From Nocardioides lacusdianchii (GTDB taxonomy: Bacteria; Actinomycetota; Actinomycetes; Propionibacteriales; Nocardioidaceae), in assembly GCF_020102855.1 (NCBI RefSeq), contig NZ_JADHZD010000027.1:1-33067 (forward strand): a stretch of 33,067 bases of DNA, given 5' to 3'. Under the pieces are notes generated by a model. The model was given only the letters and a program-made list of their open reading frames with translations. It was not told where the DNA came from and made no database searches. The translations under genes and the position numbers were made by a program. Position 1 is the stretch's first letter. Every line of letters begins with the position of its first letter. Positions 1 through 7,193 of the stretch are shown here, piece after piece.

Positions 1-128
1 TTGCACTTACGAGGTGCTCCTCTTGAGCGGTTGGAAGTCGGCGTCGCAATCGACATCCTCCCTGCTCAGGAGGGCATTCTCGTTCTACGCCACACTCACG
101 ACGCTCGCCGCGGCTGGTGGATCTGGGC
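1..128. other. No recognised gene downstream of cadD
   Basis: This stretch follows the cadD stop codon on the minus strand. A short open reading exists on both strands but I recognise no family in either. A weak 5-bp inverted repeat (CCTCC/GGAGG, about 57-73) could be part of a terminator but lacks a T-run. It may be the edge of another element cut by the window. Confidence 0.3.
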
Positions 129-719
129 TCAGAGGCCGAACGCGCCGCCTTCGATCAGGATGACGAGGCCGAGCAGGATGAGGACGAGCGGGAAGAGCAC
201 GTGCTCCCAGCGCTCCAGAACCTCGGCGATCGGCTTGCGGGTCGCGACGAACTTGGCGGCGAGGACGAGGACCAGTACGAGGGCGAGGAATACGACGCAG
301 TAGGCCACGACGGCTGCCGTGCCGACCGTGAGGAACACCGGCACGTAGACCCCGATGTTGTCCCCGCCGTTGGCGAAGGTCACGGCGGCCACGGTCAGGG
401 CGCTGATCGGTCTGTCGGCGACGCTGTCGTCATCGTCGTCCCCGTTGCGCCACACCTGCCAGGCGGCCCACAGCCCGAGCGCCAGGGGGATCAGACCGAA
501 GTAGGGGATGGCGTCGTCGGGGAGGAACAGCCCGGCCCCGAACGTCACCGCGACCGAGGCCAGGAGGATGGCGCCGAACCCGAGGTACTGCCCGACCACG
601 ATCTTGGTGGTGGTGCCGCGTTGGCCTGCTCCGCGTGCGAAGAACAGGGACAGGACGATGATGTCGTCGATGTTGGTGACCAGGAACAGGCCGATCGCCT
701 GCAACGCGGAAGTGATCAA
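129..719 (-). CDS. cadD: CadD-family cadmium resistance transporter
   Basis: A 196-residue integral membrane protein of the CadD (Cad) family, which gives cadmium resistance by export or sequestration at the membrane. About five hydrophobic segments are visible, and the N-terminus carries the family-like NIDDIIVLSLFFARG near residue 15; a second acidic/Asn element, FANGGDNIGVYVP, lies in the middle. An acidic run (DDDDD) sits in a cytoplasmic loop around residue 95. The TTG start is chosen because AAGGAG lies about 9 bases upstream. It is the last gene of a minus-strand operon behind lspA, the P-type ATPase and cmtR, which supports a Cd/Zn role. The metal specificity is inferred from the family and neighbours. 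Confidence 0.8.
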   Translation of the reverse strand: MITSALQAIGLFLVTNIDDIIVLSLFFARGAGQRGTTTKIVVGQYLGFGAILLASVAVTFGAGLFLPDDAIPYFGLIPLALGLWAAWQVWRNGDDDDDSVADRPISALTVAAVTFANGGDNIGVYVPVFLTVGTAAVVAYCVVFLALVLVLVLAAKFVATRKPIAEVLERWEHVLFPLVLILLGLVILIEGGAFGL

Positions 720-770
720 CGCGCATGTCTCCTTCGTCTCGGCGGTGTCGACTGTCGTCGGCGCCGCTGG

Positions 771-1331
771 CTACGGGTGCTTGGTGTCTGTGGTGGTGTC
801 CGTGCTGGCAGCGGGTCGGACGTACGGCACCGCGTCCGTAGCCTGGTCGCCCTTGCTCTCGGGACGGGCCTGCAGCAGGGCGATCACCATGAAGCCGACA
901 ACAATGAAGGTGTCTGCGAGGTTGAAGGTGGGCCACCAGCCGGTGTGCAGGTAGTCGGTGACGACGCCGTCGCCGGCACGGTCGACCAGGTTGGCCACGG
1001 CTCCGCCGATGACGGCGCCTCCAGCGATCCGCTCCACCCACCCGGCGCGCGGCGCCCTGTGCCAGGCGTACGCGACCAACGCAAGGGCAAGCGTCCCGGT
1101 CACGGCCACGATCACCCACGAGGGAAGTCGGTTGCCGACGGAGAATGCCACGCCGCTGTTGTACGCAAGCCGGAGCTGGATCAGTCCGAGGTCGACCGTC
1201 GAGTCCGCGAGTCGCGATTCTGAGGCAGCTTTCGCTCCCAGGTCGATCGCGGCGGCCGTCACGGCCGTTGCAATCACTGAAGCGCGTCGGGTTCGGTTTC
1301 GAGTGGCGGCGCTGGCGGGACCGCGGCTCAC
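771..1331 (-). CDS. lspA: Lipoprotein signal peptidase (signal peptidase II)
   Basis: LspA cleaves the signal peptide of prolipoproteins in the cytoplasmic membrane. The 186-residue protein has four hydrophobic segments and both aspartate motifs of the family: GAVANLVDRAGDGVVTDYL (first catalytic Asp) and FNLADTFI (second). It is slightly longer than usual (150-170), with a hydrophilic C-terminal tail. The GTG start overlaps the stop of the upstream ATPase gene (GTGA), so the two are translationally coupled. An lspA copy inside a cadmium operon is known from mobile cad modules of Gram-positive bacteria, and is probably an extra copy beside the chromosomal gene. Why it travels with metal resistance is not established. 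Confidence 0.9.
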   Translation of the reverse strand: MSRGPASAATRNRTRRASVIATAVTAAAIDLGAKAASESRLADSTVDLGLIQLRLAYNSGVAFSVGNRLPSWVIVAVTGTLALALVAYAWHRAPRAGWVERIAGGAVIGGAVANLVDRAGDGVVTDYLHTGWWPTFNLADTFIVVGFMVIALLQARPESKGDQATDAVPYVRPAASTDTTTDTKHP

Positions 1332-3298
1332 CGTGCCCCGGCTTTCGCTGGAACAGCGGTGGCCGCAGACGCACCAGCAGGTGCCGCCGCAAGCGGGCGA
1401 ACCCGACCCGCACGCACGCCGTTGCCGATCACGAAGATCTCAGCGACCTCGTGAACCAGGACCACGGCCGCGAGCCCGAGCACGCCGAACGCAGCCAGCG
1501 GGATGAGGATGGTGATCAGGCCGAGCGAGAGGCCAACGTTCTGCAGCATGATCGACCTGGCGCGGCGAGCCTGGTTCAGGCTGTGGGGGAGGTGGCGCAG
1601 GTCCTCGCCCATGAGGGCGACGTCGGCGGTCTCGATCGCCACGTCACTGCCCATGGCGCCCATCGCGATCCCGACGTCGGCGGTGGCCAGTGCGGGGGCG
1701 TCGTTGACGCCGTCGCCGACCATGGCGGTGGGTCGCTGCTCCCGGAGCCGGTGGATGATGGCCGCCTTGTCCTCGGGGCGGAGGTCGGCATGGACGTCGC
1801 TGATCCCAGCCTGGGCAGCCAGGGCGGTCGCGGTGCGCTCGTTGTCACCGGTGAGCATGGCGACCTGGTAGCCGTCGGCGCGGAGGCGGGCGACGACCTC
1901 GGCGGCTTCGGGTCGCAGGTCGTCGCGGACGGCGACGGCACCGATCACGACCCCGTCGTACTCCACGAGCACGGCGGTGGCGCCGGCCTCCTGCATGCCG
2001 CGCACCGGCTCGGCGAGCTCGCCGGCGGCGATCCAACCCGGCCGGCCGAGCCGTGCCGGCCGCCCGTCGACCACTCCGATGATACCGGCGCCGGTGACGG
2101 ACTCCACGCCCTCGGCGTCGCGGTGCACTGGAACGGCGGCAAGGATGGCGCGGGCCAGGGGGTGCTCGCTGCGGGCCTCCAGCGCGGCGGCGACGTCCAG
2201 CACCTGCTCGCGGGTGTGGCCGGGTGCGGTGGCAACCTCCACCACGGCGGGGTCGTTGCGGGTCAGGGTGCCGGTCTTGTCCAGGGCGACGGTCCGGATC
2301 CGGCCGAGCGCCTCGAGGGCGGCGCCGCCCTTGACCAACGCGCCGATGCGACTGGCGGCGCCGATGGCAGCGACCACGGTGACCGGCACGGAGATCGCCA
2401 GCGCACACGGCGAGGCGGCGACCAGCACGACCAGTGCACGCTCGATCCAGGTGGCGGGGTCGCCGATCAGGCTGCCGACGATGGCGATGATGGCGGCGAG
2501 GACCATGATGCCGGGGACCAGGGGCTTGGCGATGCGGTCGGCCAGGCGCTGGGCCTCGCCCTTGCGGGACTGCTCGGCCTCGACGATGGTGACGATCCTC
2601 GCCAGGGAGTTGTCCTCGGCGGTAGTGGTGACCTCGACCTCGAGGACGCCGGTGCCGTTGATGCAGCCGGCGTAGACGGTGTCGCCGGGGCCGGCTTCGA
2701 CCGGGACGGACTCGCCGGTGAGGGCCGAGACATCGAGTGCGGTGCGGCCGGTGCGGATGACGCCGTCGGTCGCGACCCGTTCTCCGGGCCGCACCAGAAG
2801 CAGGTCACCAATGGCGAGCTCGGCAGGAGCCACGACGGCCTGGGAGCCGTCGCGAAGGATGGTGGCCTCGGCCGGGACCAGTGAGAGCAGGGCACGCAGG
2901 CCGCGACGCGTGCGGGCCACGGCGTACTCCTCCAGGCCCTCGCTGATGGAGTAGAGGAAGGCCAGCATCGCCGCCTCCGCAACCTCACCGAGGATCACCG
3001 CGCCCACAGCGGCGATCGTCATCAAGGTGCCGACCCCGATCTTGCCCTTGGCCAACCGCTTCAGCGTGTTAGGGACGAAGGTCCACGCGCCGAGCGCCAG
3101 GGCGACGGCGTTCAGCCCGGTCACCACCCCCTGGGATGCGTCGTTCAGATCAGCCACGAAGCCGGCGACGAGGAAGAGGCCGGCCGCAGCGGCGAACCGC
3201 AGCTCACTGACCTCCCACAGACGCTCGGGCTCCTGCTCCTCCAGTTCGTTGCTGTCTTCTCGTGGCTCGTCGGAGCCGCAGCCACAGGCGTCAGTCAC
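1328..3298 (-). CDS. Heavy-metal P1B-type ATPase with SPC motif (P1B-4-like)
   Basis: A 656-residue metal-exporting P-type ATPase. It lacks an N-terminal HMA domain but begins with a short Cys-rich tail (ACGCG). Visible motifs are SALTGESVPVE (actuator), SPC at about 296-298 in the metal-transport helix, DKTGTLT with the phosphorylated Asp near 340, SEHPLA, and GDGVNDAPAL. The SPC triplet replaces the CPC of Cu(I) and Cd/Zn pumps and is the signature of the P1B-4 group (Co/Zn/Cd/Fe-type substrates). The last helix carries HEVAEIF where P1B-4 pumps often have an HEGGT-like element. The GTG start overlaps the cmtR stop (GTGA). The CmtR-type regulator points to Cd(II)/Pb(II) induction; the true substrate is inference. 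Confidence 0.88.
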   Translation of the reverse strand: MTDACGCGSDEPREDSNELEEQEPERLWEVSELRFAAAAGLFLVAGFVADLNDASQGVVTGLNAVALALGAWTFVPNTLKRLAKGKIGVGTLMTIAAVGAVILGEVAEAAMLAFLYSISEGLEEYAVARTRRGLRALLSLVPAEATILRDGSQAVVAPAELAIGDLLLVRPGERVATDGVIRTGRTALDVSALTGESVPVEAGPGDTVYAGCINGTGVLEVEVTTTAEDNSLARIVTIVEAEQSRKGEAQRLADRIAKPLVPGIMVLAAIIAIVGSLIGDPATWIERALVVLVAASPCALAISVPVTVVAAIGAASRIGALVKGGAALEALGRIRTVALDKTGTLTRNDPAVVEVATAPGHTREQVLDVAAALEARSEHPLARAILAAVPVHRDAEGVESVTGAGIIGVVDGRPARLGRPGWIAAGELAEPVRGMQEAGATAVLVEYDGVVIGAVAVRDDLRPEAAEVVARLRADGYQVAMLTGDNERTATALAAQAGISDVHADLRPEDKAAIIHRLREQRPTAMVGDGVNDAPALATADVGIAMGAMGSDVAIETADVALMGEDLRHLPHSLNQARRARSIMLQNVGLSLGLITILIPLAAFGVLGLAAVVLVHEVAEIFVIGNGVRAGRVRPLAAAPAGASAATAVPAKAGAR

Positions 3299-3690
3299 AG
3301 TGCACGTTCCTTCGTGGTGGGGGCGTCGGGGCGGGACTCGGACAACGGGTCAGCGGGTCCGTAGATGGGGCACAGGTCGACCGACTCGCCGGTCAGGGCG
3401 AGCAGCTGCTCGGCTGCGCCGAGAAGATCCATCAGCTCAGGGTGGGCGATGGAGTAGAACATCTGACGACCCTCCGGTCGCCCGACGATGAGGCCGCAGT
3501 CGCGGAGGCAGGCGAGGTGACCGGACACGGTTCCCTGAGCCAGCCCGAGGGCCTGGGTGAGGTCCACCACGCGTCGCTCTTCATCGGCGAGATGGCGGAT
3601 GATTGACAGCCGGTTGCGGTCCGCGAGGCCGTGGAACAGGGCCGCGCCGCGCCTGAGGCCCGCGTCGGCATGCGTCGTTGTCATTGACAT
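3295..3690 (-). CDS. cmtR: ArsR-family Cd/Pb-sensing repressor CmtR
   Basis: A winged-helix ArsR/SmtB repressor of about 131 residues. It should release DNA when Cd(II) or Pb(II) binds. The recognition-helix region contains SGHLACLRDCGLI, with the two cysteines spaced as in CmtR of mycobacteria (Cys57 and Cys61). A third cysteine is in SVDLCPIYG near the C-terminus, matching the third CmtR ligand. The ATG at 3690 is preferred; an upstream in-frame GTG (3726) would add residues unlike the family, and a second ATG lies two codons downstream. It is the first gene of the operon with the ATPase, lspA and cadD, so it most likely represses the whole operon from the region just upstream of 3690. Confidence 0.88.
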   Translation of the reverse strand: MSMTTTHADAGLRRGAALFHGLADRNRLSIIRHLADEERRVVDLTQALGLAQGTVSGHLACLRDCGLIVGRPEGRQMFYSIAHPELMDLLGAAEQLLALTGESVDLCPIYGPADPLSESRPDAPTTKERAL

Positions 3691-3785
3691 AGCCCGATGA
3701 TAGCGGCAGTGTGATTGATCGTCCACGTCCGCTGTCAGCGGTCACGCTAGGCCGCCATCCTGGTCACCGTCTTCCTGGCCTGGCC

Positions 3786-3965
3786 ACCTCGAACCTGACC
3801 GCCCTGAAGGTGATCGGCGTCGGCCTGACACTCGCCGTCATTCTCGACGCGACCATCATCCGCGCCCTGCTCGTGCCCGCGATCATGCGACTGGCCGGAG
3901 AGGCGAATTGGTGGGCCCCCGCGCCGCTACGGCGCCTGCACCAACGGCTGGGCCTCACCGACTGA
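3786..3965 (+). pseudogene. MMPL-family transporter, C-terminal fragment
   Basis: The reading frame ending at 3965 matches the C-terminus of MMPL/RND-type transporters. It contains NLTALKVIGVGLTLAVILDA, a following TIIRALLVPAIMRLAGE, then WWAPAPLRRLH. Upstream sequence (about 3760-3785) continues the homology in another frame, and the rest of the roughly 700-residue protein is absent. It is therefore a decayed remnant, not a gene. With the MFS fragment just downstream it marks an old deletion or recombination scar between the cad operon and the P450 gene. Confidence 0.7.
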
Positions 3966-4007
3966 CCCAACCCGGCTCATCCCGGACACAAGAGGAAGGC
4001 GGAGCGG

Positions 4008-4089
4008 GTTTTCGGTATCCCCACCACGAACGTCGCCCTGCCGACCATCGCCACCGAGCTGGCTGTCGGCACCGACGCCCTGCGCTCAA
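4008..4089 (+). pseudogene. MFS (DHA2-like) transporter, short N-terminal fragment
   Basis: One frame reads TNVALPTIATELAVGTDAL, the first-helix signature of 14-TM drug/proton antiporters (VNVALPTIATDLG type). The similarity stops after about 27 codons and nothing else of the transporter is present. The frame has no start codon or ribosome site. I read it as a remnant beside the MMPL fragment; the fragment is short, so the call is moderate. Confidence 0.5.
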
Positions 4090-4193
4090 GCACTTCGGGC
4101 GAGCAGAGGTCAAGAGACAGCGATGAGTCACCGACCGTGCGCCGTGCCTAGTGCCGGGAACCGTGGGTACCGTCGACCAACGACACCGGAAGG

Positions 4194-5456
4194 GTGATCA
4201 CCTTGAATCTCTCGGACCTCAAGTCGGCCGACAGCACGATCGCGCTGCTTCGCGATCCCTACCGTTTCATCTCGCGCCGGGCCTCCGAGCTCGGTGCAGA
4301 CGCCTTCCTGACCCGGCTCCTGCTGCGGCCGACGACCTGCATGACCGGCGTCGAGGCCGCCGGTGTCTTCTACGATCCGGCACGGTTCCAGCGGGCCGGA
4401 GCTGCGCCAGGTGCACTGCAGAAGACCCTCTTCGGCCAAGGAGGCGTACAGGGTCTCGACGGCGAGGACCATCGCCAACGCAAGGCAATGTTCCTCCAGA
4501 TCGTTCAACCCGACCGAGTTGAAGCGCTTGCCGAAAGCGTCACTCGCTCGTGGCGGCGAGCCGTGGACGACTGGGAGGCCGTCGGACGGATTCAGCTCTA
4601 TCCCCGGCTCCAGGAGCTGCTGACCCTGGCCGTTTGCGAGTGGGCAGGCGTACCCCTGCCTGCGGCCGAGGTCGAGGACCGCACCCGGCAGCTCAGTGCC
4701 CTTTTCGACGAGGCCGGGCAGATCGGCGTCGGTCACCTTCGCTCGCGGGCCGCTCGCAGAGCGGCTGACCGATGGGCCGCCGCCGTCATCGATCACGTCC
4801 GGGCCGGCAAGCTGGACCCGCCTCCGTCGTCCGCGGCGTACGTCGTCGCCCACCACCGTGAGCCGAACGGTCGTCCGATGGCGTCCCGCGTGGCAGGGGT
4901 GGAGCTGCTCAACGTGCTGCGACCCACAATCGCCACGGCGGTGTACATCACGCTCGTTGCGCACGCGCTCGACGCTCATCCGGCCTGGAGGAAACGGCTC
5001 GCCACCGGTGACGGAAGTGAAGACACGGCGTTCGTGGAAGAGGTGCGCCGTCACTACCCGTTCTTCCCGGCTGTGGCTGCCGTCGTCCGCGAGGACTTCC
5101 ACTGGGGGGGCCACCTGTTCGTGAAGGGCCGCCGCGTCCTGCTCGACCTGTATGGCACGAACCACGACAACCGGTACTGGATCAACCCGGAACGCTTCGA
5201 CCCCGAACGGTTCCTCGGCGAGGAACCCGATCGGTTTGCGTTCGTGCCTCAGGGCGGGGGCGACCCCGCTGCGCATCATCGGTGCCCCGGCGAGCCGATC
5301 GCGACACGGCTCATGGTCGTGGCCCTCGATCAGTTCGTCAGGCACATGACCTATACCGCGGTGGCCCCGTCTGCTCCCGTCGACTTCGGTCGACTCCCGG
5401 CACTGCCAACCGGCGGTTATCCGATCCGACTTGTGGCGACCGGCATCTCCGCCTGA
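4194..5456 (+). CDS. Cytochrome P450, CYP152-like fatty-acid peroxygenase
   Basis: A 420-residue P450. Members of CYP152 use H2O2 rather than a reductase to hydroxylate or decarboxylate fatty acids. The haem region FVPQGGGDPAAHHRCPGEP has the ligand Cys near residue 364. The I-helix carries NVLRPTIATAV, with the Arg-Pro pair (about 243-244) that in CYP152 enzymes binds the substrate carboxylate, replacing the usual acid/Thr pair. Length agrees with the family. The first possible start is GTG at 4194; TTG at 4203 has better spacing from the GGAAGG sequence. No ferredoxin or reductase gene is nearby, consistent with peroxygenase use. Remnants on both sides suggest transfer. The substrate is not known. 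Confidence 0.87.
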   Translation: MITLNLSDLKSADSTIALLRDPYRFISRRASELGADAFLTRLLLRPTTCMTGVEAAGVFYDPARFQRAGAAPGALQKTLFGQGGVQGLDGEDHRQRKAMFLQIVQPDRVEALAESVTRSWRRAVDDWEAVGRIQLYPRLQELLTLAVCEWAGVPLPAAEVEDRTRQLSALFDEAGQIGVGHLRSRAARRAADRWAAAVIDHVRAGKLDPPPSSAAYVVAHHREPNGRPMASRVAGVELLNVLRPTIATAVYITLVAHALDAHPAWRKRLATGDGSEDTAFVEEVRRHYPFFPAVAAVVREDFHWGGHLFVKGRRVLLDLYGTNHDNRYWINPERFDPERFLGEEPDRFAFVPQGGGDPAAHHRCPGEPIATRLMVVALDQFVRHMTYTAVAPSAPVDFGRLPALPTGGYPIRLVATGISA

Positions 5457-5569
5457 CCTGGACCACGTGGGTGGCGGACCCGTGGTGCGGAGCTAGCATT
5501 CCAGGAGAGAGATCCCGCGGCGCGCCGTCCGAACGGTCGTCGTCACACGATCATCGAGGTGGTTTGTCG

Positions 5570-6070
5570 GTGGACCAACCGATCTACTGGGGGTTGCTGC
5601 TGGCGACGGCCAGTGTCCTGGTCGGAGCACGTCTCGCCGCTCGGCGTCCACTGTGGCGAAGCCACTCCAGCGCAATTTCAACAGGCGACCTGGTCGTGAC
5701 CGTGACAGCAGCTGCGATTTTGGCGTTCCATTGCGCGGCGATGTTCTTCGCCGACTGGGTGGACGCGGTTCCGTTCGCTGAGGCCCCGGCAGCCGCCGTA
5801 CGCGACCTCGACAGCCTCGCCAGCGAGGTGTCCTACTGGGTGCCTGCCGTGGCGCTGATAATCGCCCTACGCCAGGTGTGGGTGTGGCCACCGGCGGTGG
5901 CCTTGTTGGTCGTGACACTGGGCGGAGTGGGCTACACGATGTTCGTGCCCCATGCCCTCACGACTCACCTGGCGTGGCTGGCAGCCGCTGTCGTCACCTT
6001 GGTACTGCTCGGTACCGCGCTCGTTTCTTCCAGCGTCCCACGAGGTTCAGTCTCGAGCGCCCGCCTCTGA
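5570..6070 (+). CDS. Five-helix membrane protein of unknown function
   Basis: I do not recognise a family. The 166-residue product has five hydrophobic segments (about residues 5-23, 36-60, 88-104, 108-130 and 136-160) and a short polar C-terminus. The GTG start is chosen because GAGGTGG lies seven bases upstream. It lies about 110 bases after the P450 gene on the same strand, so co-transcription is possible. Histidines and acidic residues near the second helix (AFHCAAMFFADW) could bind metal, but that is speculation. Downstream sequence is mobile-element debris. Confidence 0.55.
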   Translation: MDQPIYWGLLLATASVLVGARLAARRPLWRSHSSAISTGDLVVTVTAAAILAFHCAAMFFADWVDAVPFAEAPAAAVRDLDSLASEVSYWVPAVALIIALRQVWVWPPAVALLVVTLGGVGYTMFVPHALTTHLAWLAAAVVTLVLLGTALVSSSVPRGSVSSARL

Positions 6071-6095
6071 TGCCGCATCCTCGAGGACTGGAAGG

Positions 6096-6290
6096 ATGCG
6101 TAGGCAGGCGCTTGCGGATCTGCCGGAGCGCCTGTCGCTGACCTCGGCGGCTGTGGCTGTGGCCGGCCGTGAGGGCTTGGGCAAGAAGACGGTGCGCCAT
6201 GAGCGTAGCCAGCTCAGGACGCGGCGGGGACTGGACGGTTCTCTCGCTCAGGTGCTCCAGTCTCAGCTCGCTGTCCGCGTGCTCGCCTAA
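6096..6290 (+). pseudogene. IS3-type transposase OrfA-like fragment
   Basis: About 64 codons read like the helix-turn-helix region of IS3-family OrfA. The stretch RLSLTSAAVAVAGREGLGKK is followed by a TVRHERSQ element resembling the usual ETLRRWVxQ. The start region is short, the second half diverges, and there is no OrfB or terminal inverted repeat, so it is a dead fragment. The assignment rests on one motif only. Confidence 0.4.
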
Positions 6291-6572
6291 TCGTCATGCT
6301 TGCGACGGCCCCCTTGGGCCCCGGTTCCGCGGCCGCGTTTGTGAGGGTCAGTCAGACGGGCATGTACCGGATTCGTACCAAGCGAAGTGACGGACACGGG
6401 AAACGCCGCCGAACGACCGAGGGGTAGCGCGACGGCCTTCCTGCAAATCGGGAGGCGGTCGACCGACGCACGCTGTCCGCGGCTGTCATTCGCGCGGAGC
6501 GGGCCACAGAGGCGGGGATGTACCCGCGCCTGTCACGGAGGTCGCCGTCGCGTCCTCGCGTAAGTCTTCCGA

Positions 6573-6707
6573 GGCCTCTACGGCGCGATCATCGTCGAGG
6601 ACCCGGACCCCATCCCTGTCACCCGCGAACGGGTGCTCGTGATCTCCGACCTCACCCTTGACTGGGACGGTCAGGTCGTGCAGCCGTCCACGATGGGCCG
6701 GATGATG
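6573..6707 (+). pseudogene. Multicopper oxidase fragment
   Basis: A frame without a start reads LYGAIIVEDPDPIPV, then RVLVISDLTLDWDGQVV and a following PSTMGRMM. This matches the end of the first cupredoxin domain of FtsP/CopA-type multicopper oxidases, after the HPH motif. It is not a copy of the intact oxidase at 15006-16544, which has LYGVLVVDDPDEPGEYDAEW there, so it came from another oxidase. Only about 45 codons survive. Confidence 0.65.
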
Positions 6708-6775
6708 CGTACCCGGCGCCGGTCGAGACCGCCTGCTGTTGGCTGCGGCGGGCAGCGAGCCTTCGCTCGGATGAG

Positions 6776-6952
6776 ATTCGAGCCATGCCACGTTTATGTC
6801 CCGAAAACGGTATCGCAAGCCATCTAGCGACGTCAGATAGCATCAAGAGGATTGGGCGCCGTCGCCTCGTTCACTGTGCGTTTGCGCAGGTCAGAGCGCG
6901 AGGCAGCAAAAAGCAGCAAGCAGGCTCGCAACCCGTCACCACCGAACTGTGA
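6776..6952. repeat. Island-end homology, copy 1
   Basis: This stretch aligns imperfectly with 32726-32901 in the same orientation. The best blocks are ATTCGAGCCA followed by a TATGTCCCGAAAACG block, GCGCAGGTCAGAGC, and a CATCAAGA/CGTCAAGA block. Both copies run directly into the 39-bp tRNA-derived repeat. I read it as the conserved terminal arm of related islands. I see no convincing gene in it. Confidence 0.7.
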
Positions 6953-6991
6953 GTCCAGAGGTCGCAGGTTCAAATCCTGCCCCCGCTACAA
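6953..6991 (+). repeat. tRNA-fMet 3'-end direct repeat (attachment site, left)
   Basis: The 39 bases are identical to 32902-32940. They contain a T-arm (GCAGG-TTCAAAT-CCTGC), a 3' acceptor strand and a CCAGAGGTCG anticodon-stem/variable-loop segment, as in actinobacterial initiator tRNA. No CAT anticodon loop precedes it, so it is only the 3' part of the tRNA, as left by integration of an element at a tRNA gene. The isoacceptor call comes from remembered tRNA-fMet sequence. Confidence 0.82.
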
Positions 6992-6994
6992 GAA

Positions 6995-7034
6995 AGTGGC
7001 CCCTGACCTGCGGAAACGCAGTTCGGGGGCCACT
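6995..7034. terminator. Strong hairpin terminator next to attachment site
   Basis: The sequence AGTGGCCCC...GGGGCCACT forms the base of a stem of about 18 pairs closed by a GAAA loop (7013-7016). A TATTTTG run follows on the plus strand. It sits just after the tRNA fragment and after the end of the YVTN gene (minus strand), so it may stop transcription from both sides. Confidence 0.75.
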
Positions 7035-7193
7035 CGTATTTTGAACCGTTTCCGCTTATGTCGCGGATTGATGACCCAAAAACTCGGCGGATGCTGGCCC
7101 AGCGTGGCGAACTGCGCGGTGATGGCTGGCGATGTCCACCCCGATGCCTGGGTCTGAGTCAGCCGCACTGAGGCGGCGTCGCCTTCCAGAGGA

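Noticed and set aside
51..80. A terminator after cadD
   Set aside because: The stem is only 5 bp with a loose loop and no T-run.
1145..2884. A long open frame (579 codons) on the plus strand
   Set aside because: It is the antisense shadow of the P-type ATPase on the minus strand, which has all family motifs. Long shadow frames are expected at this GC content.
6362..6560. A possible tyrosine-recombinase N-terminal remnant (MYRIRTKRSDGHGKRRRTTEG, then a frame change)
   Set aside because: The frame stops at 6425 and continues only with a shift. The similarity to integrase arm-binding domains is suggestive, but too short to support as a feature.
6940..6991. A complete tRNA gene at the left repeat
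   Set aside because: Only the T-arm and 3' acceptor side are present; no D-arm, anticodon loop or 5' acceptor strand precedes it. The same holds at 32902-32940.
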